Assembly: GCA_020161725.1 (NCBI GenBank)
Contig: JAIUOG010000007.1
Coordinates: forward strand, 1 to 49,424
DNA length: 49,424 bases
Reading direction: 5' to 3'
Source of the DNA: Pseudomonadota bacterium
GTDB taxonomy: Bacteria > Pseudomonadota > Gammaproteobacteria > Legionellales > Legionellaceae
Part shown: one piece after another, positions 1-7,996 of the stretch
Layout of the letters: the number at the start of each line of letters is the position of its first letter
Numbering within the stretch: the stretch's first letter is position 1
The notes under the pieces: generated by a model
The model's input: only the letters and a program-made list of their open reading frames with translations
The model's database searches: none
What the model was told of the DNA's origin: nothing
Made by a program: the position numbers and the translations under genes

Positions 1-667
1 GTGTGATTAAGCTATTGGAGTTGACTTGTGCAAGGAGTGGTTGAACCTGCTTCGCTGCAAAATAATCATTTGAATTTGGAACAGTACCTATTGCATTTAT
101 CATCACCTGATTCTCGTTAATGAGCTGAGTACCATAAGTACAACTTGCCACAGCAGTCCCTTCATTATTTAAACAGTAACTATAATCGGGTGTTGATAAT
201 ATATTTAACAAGGCTTGGCTAACAGGATCGGTTTGGTATGGCTGTTGGTCAATTAACGCAGAAACAGATACACCATCTTTAGTGGGAGAAGAATAGGCCG
301 GCGTTTTAAAAGTGAAATTAGCAAAGCCATTGAAAAGAGAGTAATTTTGCACCGTTGCTGGCATAAAGGCCTGCTCTTGCCCTCCGGCCGCAGTATTAAC
401 TAATAAAGAGCCAAACCAGCTATTCATTGCTAAATTTAATATATTCTGCATCGAATTTAAATTTAATAAAGTTTGGCTTACTGCCGCAGCAGATGATGCT
501 GAAGCGGGATCAGTCTTAAGATTAAATCCTAAATAAGAGCCTAAATTAAGAAGATACTTTTTTATATCAGAACTACTATTATTAAAAGCATCATCAGAAG
601 ACGCAAAACTAGGTGTTACAGCTAAACAAAGAAGGCCTGGAACAACTAGGCGACTTAGATATTTCAT
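1..667 (-). CDS. icmX: IcmX, periplasmic Dot/Icm protein (3' part cut off by window edge)
   Basis: The reading frame starts at an ATG at 667, directly after the icmW stop codon, and runs open off the left edge, so about 222 N-terminal codons are visible. The N-terminus is a signal peptide (MKYLSRLVVPGLLCLAVTP, cleavage near SFA-SS), so the product is exported. The mature part is rich in Ser, Asn, Ala and Gln. IcmX is a secreted or periplasmic factor needed for Dot/Icm function; its biochemical role is poorly defined. The assignment rests on position behind icmW in a icmW-icmX pair diverging from icmV-dotA, plus the signal peptide and composition. The missing C-terminal half prevents a length check. 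Confidence 0.88.
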   Translation of the reverse strand, partial: MKYLSRLVVPGLLCLAVTPSFASSDDAFNNSSSDIKKYLLNLGSYLGFNLKTDPASASSAAAVSQTLLNLNSMQNILNLAMNSWFGSLLVNTAAGGQEQAFMPATVQNYSLFNGFANFTFKTPAYSSPTKDGVSVSALIDQQPYQTDPVSQALLNILSTPDYSYCLNNEGTAVASCTYGTQLINENQVMINAIGTVPNSNDYFAAKQVQPLLAQVNSNSLIT

Positions 668-1123
668 TTATTCTTCCCCTTCAAGAGCACGAGTTATAAG
701 TTTTAAGCGATAACCTGAAAAAACACGCGAAAGCAACCTTAGGCGTTCAAAGGCAATGTTTCTTTTTAAGAAAAAACTTGCGGGATCATTTCCTCCACTA
801 TTAATTCCTTCCGCATGAACTAGTATGCGAGAAGCTGAGCCAGGATGAACTTGATCTATGGCTTGTAATAAACGCAAGCCTCGGCTTGATTTGATATTCG
901 CAATAAGTCTTATGAAAATATCTTCTTCGCCTAGCATATTCAGATCAATTTTTTCTATATCATCAAGTTGCCTACCTAACTCTTCCATTGCTTTTTCAAG
1001 ATTAGCATCGCCATCAAGAGTCCATTCCTCTACGCTTTCAAGGAAAGTAATGACTCTGTAAATCATAGGGTCAATGTATTCGTACCAATATTGGGCTGAA
1101 GCTTCGTGGCTTAAATCAGGCAT
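668..1123 (-). CDS. icmW: IcmW, type IVB secretion adaptor
   Basis: A 151-residue soluble, acidic protein without signal peptide or membrane segment, the usual length for IcmW. It begins MPDLSHEASAQYWYEYIDP and ends in a basic helix RLLSRVFSGYRLKLITRAL. IcmW pairs with IcmS as a cytoplasmic adaptor that binds effectors and docks them on the DotL coupling complex. It is the first gene of an icmW-icmX unit: the stop codon abuts the icmX ATG with no gap. It diverges from icmV with 106 bases between starts. IcmS is not in this window. Confidence 0.95.
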   Translation of the reverse strand: MPDLSHEASAQYWYEYIDPMIYRVITFLESVEEWTLDGDANLEKAMEELGRQLDDIEKIDLNMLGEEDIFIRLIANIKSSRGLRLLQAIDQVHPGSASRILVHAEGINSGGNDPASFFLKRNIAFERLRLLSRVFSGYRLKLITRALEGEE

Positions 1124-1125
1124 TT

Positions 1126-1141
1126 TTTACTCTTTCTTTAC
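1126..1141 (-). promoter_or_regulatory. CpxR-like direct repeat upstream of icmW
   Basis: On the minus strand the sequence reads GTAAA, six bases, GTAAA, ending two bases before the icmW ATG. This matches the spacing I recall for CpxR sites in Legionella and enterics. CpxR is known to regulate several dot/icm genes. The site overlaps the ribosome-binding region, an odd place for an activator, so it could be chance in AT-rich DNA. Confidence 0.3.
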
Positions 1142-1155
1142 GCTGCAATTTAAAG

Positions 1156-1185
1156 TTGGAGAACATTTATTCTCATTACTATAGT
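1156..1185 (+). promoter_or_regulatory. Putative icmV-dotA promoter with internal dyad
   Basis: A -35-like TTGGAG (1156-1161) and a -10-like TATAGT (1180-1185) are separated by 18 bases, 44 bases before the icmV ATG. Between them sits a perfect inverted repeat, GAGAA-N6-TTCTC (1159-1174), which is a possible operator. Confidence 0.4.
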
Positions 1186-1229
1186 ATATTAATAATTAGA
1201 GTATCAATGAATTTAAGAAAAGTAAATTT

Positions 1230-1685
1230 ATGAAAAAACAACCTAAATCAAGAATTTTAAATATATTCAGCCGCATTTTTAATGTACGGACCTGGCTCGA
1301 TTTTGACCGTTTAAAGGGATTTACGCTTTATCTCTTGAATGGGTTAAAACGGATGTTTGTACCTCAGCCTAAACAGGCTAAAGAGTCCTTTGATGAGGCT
1401 ATCAAACGTATGAATCTAAGCGAAAAGGATTTAATAACTAAAAAGAAATCCTTATACCGGTTGAGTATATTGATGTGCTTTTTTGCTGCTTGTATTTTTG
1501 TATATGCTGCCTACCAGGTGGTTTTTGGGGGAATCAAAGCAGTTCTTTTAAGTTTAATTTTAATCTGTATCGCACTAGTATTAGCTTTTAGGTATCACTT
1601 TTGGTATTACCAAATTAAAGAACGTAAGCTGGGTTGTTCTTTTTATGAGTGGTATAAGCAAGGTTTTTTGGGTGAGAAGCCATGA
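1230..1685 (+). CDS. icmV: IcmV, inner-membrane Dot/Icm component
   Basis: A 151-residue basic protein with two predicted transmembrane helices (about residues 77-98 and 102-122) and cytoplasmic basic ends, matching the size and topology of IcmV. IcmV is an inner-membrane protein of the Dot/Icm machine needed for intracellular growth. The ATG at 1230 follows AAGAAAAG. Its stop overlaps the dotA start in an ATGA, so the two genes are translationally coupled, as in Legionella pneumophila where icmV-dotA is an operon. Confidence 0.94.
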   Translation: MKKQPKSRILNIFSRIFNVRTWLDFDRLKGFTLYLLNGLKRMFVPQPKQAKESFDEAIKRMNLSEKDLITKKKSLYRLSILMCFFAACIFVYAAYQVVFGGIKAVLLSLILICIALVLAFRYHFWYYQIKERKLGCSFYEWYKQGFLGEKP

Positions 1686-4660
1686 TGATAAAAAAAATAT
1701 TTAGCCTTTTATGTCTATTTTTACCTTCCATCGCTTTAGCGACGAGTAATTCGTCGTCTCTTAGTTTTGCACCACCAGCGAGTGATTACTCTGTCGTTTT
1801 TTTAGGCAATATTTTCGGTATTGTCGACGGGGTTTTGCATGGTAATGGTAGTCAAATTATGGGGGCTATGTTTGGGGTCTTTAACTCTGCGGTTTTAGCT
1901 TTAGGCGGTATTATCATTATGTATACCCTCTTGGTTTCTACCATGAATACTGCCCAAGAAGGGGAAATGTTGGGTAAGCAATGGTCCTCAATTTGGATTC
2001 CAATGCGTTCAACCTTAGGTCTTGCTCTTTTAATTCCAAAGGCCTCTGGTTATTGTTTGATGCAAATCTTTGTCATGTGGATTGTGGTTCAGGGGGTAGG
2101 GGCTGCTGATAAGGTTTGGTCTTCAGCGCTTAGCTATTTGAATCGGGGGGGCGTAATTGTTCAGGCGCAAATGAATCCCTACCAATCGCTTGTTGCTGGT
2201 AATAATTCAGTTATGCAGGGCGCTGCCACTATATTAGCAGGGCAAGTATGCATGGCTGGCCTTCAATCTGTTTTGGAAACGCAAAGACAAAATTATCTTG
2301 ATGCAAAAAGAAATTCATCTGGCCCCTGTTTTGGTAATGTATCTGGCTCCATGAAACAGTTTTGTGAAACAGCCGTTCCTGATTTAGTAAGCACTGTAAA
2401 TGTTGTCTCAGTACAAAATGATAATCCAACTGCTTCTGTTTATTCCGTTACTATGCCTAATGTGGCCTCAGGAACTGTCTATGCGGCTCTTAATGGGATT
2501 TGCGGCACAATTAGCTGGTTACCCTTTTCTTTAGGAAGTGCGGTTACTAATTCGCAACAAGTAACAAGCGCATCGGCAAGCTTTGGTGCAACAGGTGTCG
2601 GCATCAATACGACTTCGGCAAGCACCTTGTCTCCTGCCGAATTAGAAACAGCAAAAATGTCTAGAGCGATTGCTATTCAACAAATGTTTGTTGATTTAGC
2701 TCCCGTTGCTCAAGTGATGGTTAATAACGCGCCTATTCTTAAAGCAAAATTAACTAGTTCCACTACAGAAAGTCCTTTTTCTACAGTAGCGCTTCAACAA
2801 TATGGCATTCCATTCTCATCCCTAACCAACAAACCTTGCCAAAAACAAACCGATAAATGTTTAACTTGGGAAGGTGATCCTTTATCTAATTCTACCGTAT
2901 TATTTAATGGTACAGAATTTTTAGGCGCCATTAGCGATTATAACGGTATTATGGCACCGAGCTTGAATTTAATTGCTCAGTTCCAGAAAGCATCGGACGC
3001 CAATAATAGTCGTAGTTTTATTGCAGATGCAAACCGTACTGGTTGGATTATGGCTGGGAGTTATTTTTTCAAATTAGCTAAGTTAAATGCGGATGCTGGT
3101 AATCTTTCACAAAATACAGATACCAATACTGGACTTGAGGCCAGTAGCTTTGATCCTACCTTGATGTTAGGTGCTTTTAATAATAATCAATGTGTGGGTT
3201 CATATCAGCCTTTATGTTCTTGGTTAAATAATAATCCTCAACCTATTTCAGGTTTAGTTGGTTTGATTAATGGCAGTAGCATTTTAAGTGCACCTTTAGC
3301 CAAACCAAGTGGTCCTCCTACCAATTTTACTCTTATGTCTGGTATTGCTTCATCCACTGTGTATGGATTTATTAACAATTCAGCAATGGTTACCTTACCT
3401 AATCAACCTGGTCAAAATCCTCCTACCTTTAGGATGAATTTCAACATCAGTGTTGATTTGGGGCAATTTAAATTACCTGATGTGAACTTTCCTTGCGGAC
3501 GTGTATTATTCTTATGTTTGGGTGAATTATTAGGAAAAGTATTTTATAACCTTATTTTGAAAAATATCTTCAATTTCTTCCTAACAATGGTAACACCTAT
3601 CATTAATAGTATGGTATTGAGCTTCCTAGCCGCTCCTTTGATAGGTATAGGACAAATCTTTATCAATGGTGTTAAGATTATCCAACAGCCTTCTGTAAAC
3701 CCAGTTATTGCTTTAGCCAATATGGGCGTTACTTACATTAATTTTGCTAGTGACCTTTGGATAGCCTTATTAGCAATGTCAATCACAGTGCCTATGATTC
3801 CTATTTTTGGATTATTCATTTTTGTGATGATGATATTAGTTATGCCTTTACTCATGTCTTGGTTGGGTATTATGGTCTCTATCGGCTTTATAACGGCTTA
3901 TTATGTGCCGATTTTGCCTTATATGATCTTTACTTTCGCGTCGATAGCCTGGATAACTGCGGTGATTGAAGCAATGGTTGCTTCGCCTATTGTAGCCTTA
4001 GGAGTGACACATCCAGAAGGGCACGAGGCCTTTGGTAAAGGTGAAAGAGCAGTCATGATTTTAATGAATGTATTTTTAAGACCTTCAATGATGATTATTG
4101 GTTATATCGCTGCCATTGCAGTGTCTTATGTATCAGTTTGGATAATCAATGCAGGTTTCCAAGAGGCTATCACCTTTATTCAGGGTTCAGGCACAGAGGC
4201 TGTGAATTGGAATTATACATCGAGTTCTAACCGTTCCATTTCAGACATTGCAAGCGATACTACCTCTATGAAAACCGGTTATACGGGGTGGGCTGGTATT
4301 TATGGATTTTTCTTTGCAGTCCTTATTTATACCACTATGTATCTTATTGTTGTGCAGAAAGCCTTTAACTTAATTACTTACTTACCAGATAAAGTATTAC
4401 GCTGGATTGGTGGTGAGCAAGAATCACTTGGACAAGAAATATCTCAATGGGGCGAAGAAGCTAAAGGACAAGTTAAGTCTGCTGGTGATGAAACTATGAA
4501 AGGACATGAACAGATGGCTCAAACTATGCAAGGTGGTATGGAGCAGGGCATGGGGGCTATGAAAGATAAAGCGGGCAAATCTGATTCAGGAAAAGCTTCT
4601 GCTAAAGGTGGGGGCGGTTTAGATGGTGGTGAGGCAGCGCCTGCCCCAGGCCCTGAATAA
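1682..4660 (+). CDS. dotA: DotA, polytopic membrane protein of the Dot/Icm system
   Basis: A 992-residue protein, slightly shorter than L. pneumophila DotA (about 1048). It has a signal peptide (MMIKKIFSLLCLFLPSIALA), a hydrophobic stretch near residues 70-86, a long polar periplasmic region (about 130-600) rich in Ser, Asn, Thr and Gln, then a cluster of membrane helices from about 610 to 905. The tail is a hydrophilic Gly/Lys/Gln-rich cytoplasmic segment ending GGGGLDGGEAAPAPGPE. DotA is an inner-membrane protein essential for Dot/Icm transport. It overlaps icmV by four bases and converges on dotB. Confidence 0.96.
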   Translation: MMIKKIFSLLCLFLPSIALATSNSSSLSFAPPASDYSVVFLGNIFGIVDGVLHGNGSQIMGAMFGVFNSAVLALGGIIIMYTLLVSTMNTAQEGEMLGKQWSSIWIPMRSTLGLALLIPKASGYCLMQIFVMWIVVQGVGAADKVWSSALSYLNRGGVIVQAQMNPYQSLVAGNNSVMQGAATILAGQVCMAGLQSVLETQRQNYLDAKRNSSGPCFGNVSGSMKQFCETAVPDLVSTVNVVSVQNDNPTASVYSVTMPNVASGTVYAALNGICGTISWLPFSLGSAVTNSQQVTSASASFGATGVGINTTSASTLSPAELETAKMSRAIAIQQMFVDLAPVAQVMVNNAPILKAKLTSSTTESPFSTVALQQYGIPFSSLTNKPCQKQTDKCLTWEGDPLSNSTVLFNGTEFLGAISDYNGIMAPSLNLIAQFQKASDANNSRSFIADANRTGWIMAGSYFFKLAKLNADAGNLSQNTDTNTGLEASSFDPTLMLGAFNNNQCVGSYQPLCSWLNNNPQPISGLVGLINGSSILSAPLAKPSGPPTNFTLMSGIASSTVYGFINNSAMVTLPNQPGQNPPTFRMNFNISVDLGQFKLPDVNFPCGRVLFLCLGELLGKVFYNLILKNIFNFFLTMVTPIINSMVLSFLAAPLIGIGQIFINGVKIIQQPSVNPVIALANMGVTYINFASDLWIALLAMSITVPMIPIFGLFIFVMMILVMPLLMSWLGIMVSIGFITAYYVPILPYMIFTFASIAWITAVIEAMVASPIVALGVTHPEGHEAFGKGERAVMILMNVFLRPSMMIIGYIAAIAVSYVSVWIINAGFQEAITFIQGSGTEAVNWNYTSSSNRSISDIASDTTSMKTGYTGWAGIYGFFFAVLIYTTMYLIVVQKAFNLITYLPDKVLRWIGGEQESLGQEISQWGEEAKGQVKSAGDETMKGHEQMAQTMQGGMEQGMGAMKDKAGKSDSGKASAKGGGGLDGGEAAPAPGPE

Positions 4661-4674
4661 AGTGTAACTCTCTT

Positions 4675-4700
4675 CATCGGCTCCCTACGGGGAGCCGATG
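4675..4700 (+). terminator. Hairpin after dotA
   Basis: A perfect 11-bp stem (CATCGGCTCCC / GGGAGCCGATG) with a TACG loop lies 14 bases past the dotA stop. The following sequence is AT-rich but has no uninterrupted T run on the plus strand, so it may act as a weak terminator or mRNA 3'-end stabiliser between convergent dotA and dotB. Confidence 0.65.
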
Positions 4701-4821
4701 TATTTATAGAGTCAATAATTTTATGAGGTTTTAGTTTTCACTCTTTAGGGCATATTAAGTCTGGGGTCTTAGGTGTGGCCGACGGCCTCTACCTGGCTTA
4801 CTTAAACGAGCAAGATTAAAA

Positions 4822-5949
4822 TTATCTTTGATAATCTTTCGTACCAGCGATAATCAATTTGTAGGTTCTTTCAGAAATAATACCTTGATCAAATTTATTT
4901 TTAGCGTCGACTGTCATAAGCTGGCCTTTTTGTCTTACTAATTTTCGGGTTGAAGATGTAACGTCGTTTGGATCGCCATCTAATAGAGCATCACGCACTT
5001 CTTCATCAAAGACAAGATATTCTCGTAAGGCTACTCGTTTGCCATCGACTGTAGGTACTAATTTCTGCCATATACAAAGCCTTATTGTTTCTAAAATATC
5101 AATGGTTCTGCCTAAACGCTCTTCGCCAGCAAAAGAAGTTACTAAACGTCTCATCGTTTCTGCAACACCAGAGGTATGTAAGGTTGTATAAACAGGATGT
5201 CCTGTTAATGCAGCCTCTAGGGCTGCACTAATGGTTTCAGCATCACGGCACTCTCCGACCATGATAAGTCTGGGTTTACGCCTCAAGGCGTTTCTAACCC
5301 CATCAGCGAAAGAAGGAAGATGACGAGGAATTTCAGACTGGCTGACAACAGATGAGGTTGTTTCTATTTCATCATAAACAAATTCGATCGGTGCTTCATA
5401 GGTTAATACTTTACGATTTGATTCAGTTGTTTCTATCAATTCTCGAATAATGGATGCCATTAAAGTCGATTTGCCTGATCCGGTTGCTCCTGTGATAAAA
5501 ACAATACCTTCCTGAGGTGCTAAAGCTTCTAAAATATTCTCAGGTAAACCCATAGTTTCGAGACGCGGAGGTGTTGTTGGGATTGTTCTTAAAGTAATTT
5601 GTATTGCATCATGTCCTTCAACTAAACAGGCCGTTGCATTAACCCTATAACGATAACGGACTCCTCTTGTAGGTCGAAACTCATAATGGGTATCAATATC
5701 TTTACCGGAAAGCAACTGGGTGGTTGCATTCGGGCCATAAATAGAATTAATTAAATCGCCAAGTTCGGTATTAGACAGCGGACGGTTAGTAATACGAATA
5801 AGGCGTCCATAAACTTCTGCAAAAATACATTCACCAGTCTGAATTGTAATATCAGAGGCATTTAAGCTTTCCGCGTGCTCTAGCATTTTATCCATGTAAG
5901 GTGGCGTAAAACGCGTAGGCTCATGAGGCATTAAGATAACATTAGTCAT
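4822..5949 (-). CDS. dotB: DotB, type IV secretion hexameric ATPase
   Basis: A 375-residue PilT/GspE-family secretion ATPase of the usual DotB length. The N-terminal PAS-like domain precedes the Walker A motif GATGSGKST (residues 154-162), the Asp box around LTYEAPIEF (182-190), the Walker B region RLIMVGECRD (227-236) and the His box GHPVYTTLHTSG (250-261). DotB is a cytosolic hexamer that docks on DotO and energises effector export. It is the last gene of dotD-dotC-dotB on the minus strand, 40 bases behind dotC. Confidence 0.97.
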   Translation of the reverse strand: MTNVILMPHEPTRFTPPYMDKMLEHAESLNASDITIQTGECIFAEVYGRLIRITNRPLSNTELGDLINSIYGPNATTQLLSGKDIDTHYEFRPTRGVRYRYRVNATACLVEGHDAIQITLRTIPTTPPRLETMGLPENILEALAPQEGIVFITGATGSGKSTLMASIIRELIETTESNRKVLTYEAPIEFVYDEIETTSSVVSQSEIPRHLPSFADGVRNALRRKPRLIMVGECRDAETISAALEAALTGHPVYTTLHTSGVAETMRRLVTSFAGEERLGRTIDILETIRLCIWQKLVPTVDGKRVALREYLVFDEEVRDALLDGDPNDVTSSTRKLVRQKGQLMTVDAKNKFDQGIISERTYKLIIAGTKDYQR

Positions 5950-5989
5950 AGTCTAATTTTAGTAAGCTTGTTGTAAAAAACAAGGTTTG

Positions 5990-6901
5990 TTAATTTATAG
6001 GGCTAATAACTGGCTGCCAAGCTTTGGATGTAACAACAATTTTTGTATCCTTAGCTAATTTTTCCATTTCTTTAAATTGCTCAAGCGTATTTTCTTCTTT
6101 AGCAACGGCAGCAATCCACTCTTTACTATTAACATTTAAAGCAGGTAAGGCTGTAATGCGAAGAACTCTATCATCAATCCGCATTTCTGAAGCATCACCT
6201 GTAATGCCCAGGTCAGTATGTGAAACGAAAGGAGCGGATACCATATTCATAGCCATCAACTTACGATAAAGAATCATTCCACTATAATCTTCTTTTAGTC
6301 TTGCAATGCTTTCTTCTAGGATAGTGGCTGCCTGTTCTACTCCATTTCTCCAGCCCTTCTCAACATAATAGCCCCATACTTGTTTTTCTCTGCGAGTTTT
6401 GGGCAAAAGAGAGTTATGAGGGTATTCTGGCTTTTTATAATCCATCCATAAATACTCGCGCCAGGTGGGTGGTGTTGTGACAAAGCGAGCTTGTTTAGCC
6501 ACTTTATAGGTTCTATCTGAAATACGTATCGTTTGTGTATCTGCCAAATTTAAAGTATTACGCCCTTCAATTAGTACCGCAGGTAAAACATTGTGATCGA
6601 GAATTAAGGTATTGAAATCATAAACTGTATCAAGTTTTCTTGCTTGTTTAACAAGTTGATCATCAATCATCCTTGCGCGCCAGGCTAAACCTGATTGAGC
6701 GCCGATACTTAAGGCTGTTTCTTTTAAGGCCATTTCCCTTATCTTGCTCATGCTCTGTTTTTTCCCTTTTTTAGAGCCTTTGACTTTGGCCATTGCTTGC
6801 AATCCTGCAAGCGAATCAGTGTTGCCGGGCATGCCTCGATTACAACCAATAAGAGAAAGAGATATAAGTGCTATAGCAATTTTAAGAGTAAATTTTGGCA
6901 T
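5990..6901 (-). CDS. dotC: DotC, outer-membrane lipoprotein of the Dot/Icm core
   Basis: The chosen start is the ATG at 6901, not the upstream in-frame ATG at 6970, because it places a clean lipoprotein signal at the N-terminus (MPKFTLKIAIALISLSLIGC, lipidated Cys20). This gives 303 residues, close to the family length. The start lies 20 bases inside the end of dotD, so translation is probably coupled. DotC is an outer-membrane lipoprotein that, with DotD, DotH, DotF and DotG, forms the core complex spanning the envelope and is needed to target DotH to the outer membrane. Confidence 0.95.
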   Translation of the reverse strand: MPKFTLKIAIALISLSLIGCNRGMPGNTDSLAGLQAMAKVKGSKKGKKQSMSKIREMALKETALSIGAQSGLAWRARMIDDQLVKQARKLDTVYDFNTLILDHNVLPAVLIEGRNTLNLADTQTIRISDRTYKVAKQARFVTTPPTWREYLWMDYKKPEYPHNSLLPKTRREKQVWGYYVEKGWRNGVEQAATILEESIARLKEDYSGMILYRKLMAMNMVSAPFVSHTDLGITGDASEMRIDDRVLRITALPALNVNSKEWIAAVAKEENTLEQFKEMEKLAKDTKIVVTSKAWQPVISPIN

Positions 6902-7364
6902 AACGTAATTCAACAACCTGACTATTGGGATAAACGTGAATATAAGCTCTACGACCTGCTTGGTAATCAATATTACGCAAAATCTCAGCTAAACTTTCAT
7001 CTTTTCGGTTAAGACTAATCAAAATAGGAATAGTCGGCTCTTGTCCTAGAATGCGTAAGCGATAATGAGCGGCTTTTGCTATTCTTAAAGTTAATTCTTC
7101 AATAGGGCCTGCCCAATCAATAGAGGCTCTTGTTTGTAAGTTATAAGCATTAGGAATCGCAACGATATTATCTTTAACAGCAATATTGGTTACTTTTTCA
7201 ACACGAGCCATTTCCTGCACTGAATCACTAACTGAGCTAGCAGCTTCCGCAAGTTTAATTGTTGCATCGTCACTAGGCTCATTATGAGGCGGTTTTTTGA
7301 ATACTTTTGAGCATCCGGCTAAGAGCAGTGACACAATTATTATTTTTATAAGTTTTTTGTGCAT
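6882..7364 (-). CDS. dotD: DotD, outer-membrane lipoprotein of the Dot/Icm core
   Basis: A 160-residue lipoprotein with signal MHKKLIKIIIVSLLLAGC and lipidated Cys18, followed by a linker and a C-terminal domain (about 70-160) of the secretin N0-like fold known for DotD. It works with DotC to place DotH in the outer membrane. It is the first gene of dotD-dotC-dotB, and its 3' end overlaps the dotC start by 20 bases. Its size matches L. pneumophila DotD (about 163). Confidence 0.95.
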   Translation of the reverse strand: MHKKLIKIIIVSLLLAGCSKVFKKPPHNEPSDDATIKLAEAASSVSDSVQEMARVEKVTNIAVKDNIVAIPNAYNLQTRASIDWAGPIEELTLRIAKAAHYRLRILGQEPTIPILISLNRKDESLAEILRNIDYQAGRRAYIHVYPNSQVVELRYAKIYS

Positions 7365-7398
7365 TTTTTTGGTTTTTGGGGGCTATAAATACTTGAAG

Positions 7399-7427
7399 AT
7401 TGAAACAGGAGCCTGGCCTATTGTCAA
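7399..7427 (-). promoter_or_regulatory. Putative dotDCB promoter
   Basis: On the minus strand a consensus -35 TTGACA (7422-7427) and a weaker -10 TTCAAT (7399-7404) are spaced by 17 bases, 35 bases before the dotD ATG. It lies between rsmD and dotD, so dotDCB may be transcribed separately from the peptidase-rsmD operon upstream. Confidence 0.45.
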
Positions 7428-7441
7428 GCTTAAACAGTCAA

Positions 7442-7996
7442 CTATATTGATATTCTTTCGTAAAGACTATAGCTCACCTGGCCTGCTGTTTTAGATTTTA
7501 ATTCTTGCCAATAATTTTTATCTAGTTCTGGCTTCTGTGCAGCCTCTATATAAATTAAGCCCTGTGGTTTAAGAAGTGAGTATTTTTCAATTAAATTTAT
7601 ATAAAAATTTAAGTTTTCTAAGGCAAAGGGCGGGTCTAGAAAAATAAGATCAAAGCGTTGCTTACAGATTTTAAAATAATCTTCTGCTTTTTTATGGATA
7701 ATATTAAGCTGGTTGATTGTATCTTTAAAGGTTGCCTTCGTTTTTAATAGATTTTGGTATACTTCTTTCTCTGCTTCTAAAAAAATAACTTGGCTAGCTC
7801 CTCTAGAAAAAGCTTCAAATCCTAATGAACCGCTTCCTGCAAAGGCGTCTAAGCAAAGCATACCCTGTATGTCTTGCATTAACCAATTAAAAAGTGTTTC
7901 TTTAACTCTATCAGGAGTGGGTCTTAAACCCTCTTTATCAGGGAAAGTTATTTTTTTTCCGCGAAATTGTCCGCCAATGATTCGTACTTGATTCAT
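7442..7996 (-). CDS. rsmD: 16S rRNA (guanine966-N2)-methyltransferase RsmD
   Basis: A 184-residue SAM-dependent methyltransferase of the usual RsmD length. The N-terminal MNQVRIIGGQFRGKKI and PTPDRVKETLFNWL are family hallmarks. The SAM-binding motif is LDAFAGSGSLGFEAFSRGA and the catalytic motif is LIFLDPPF, the DPPF type of amino-methylating enzymes. It modifies G966 of 16S rRNA in the assembled small subunit. Its ATG overlaps the stop of the upstream M16 gene in ATGA, so it is the third gene of a minus-strand operon. Confidence 0.95.
   Translation of the reverse strand: MNQVRIIGGQFRGKKITFPDKEGLRPTPDRVKETLFNWLMQDIQGMLCLDAFAGSGSLGFEAFSRGASQVIFLEAEKEVYQNLLKTKATFKDTINQLNIIHKKAEDYFKICKQRFDLIFLDPPFALENLNFYINLIEKYSLLKPQGLIYIEAAQKPELDKNYWQELKSKTAGQVSYSLYERISI

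Noticed and set aside
858..1061. A plus-strand ORF inside icmW
   Set aside because: It is an antisense shadow of icmW with a serine-rich composition and no ribosome site.
5990..6970. A longer dotC from the upstream ATG at 6970
   Set aside because: It would place 23 unrelated residues before a perfect lipoprotein signal peptide and overlap dotD by 89 bases.
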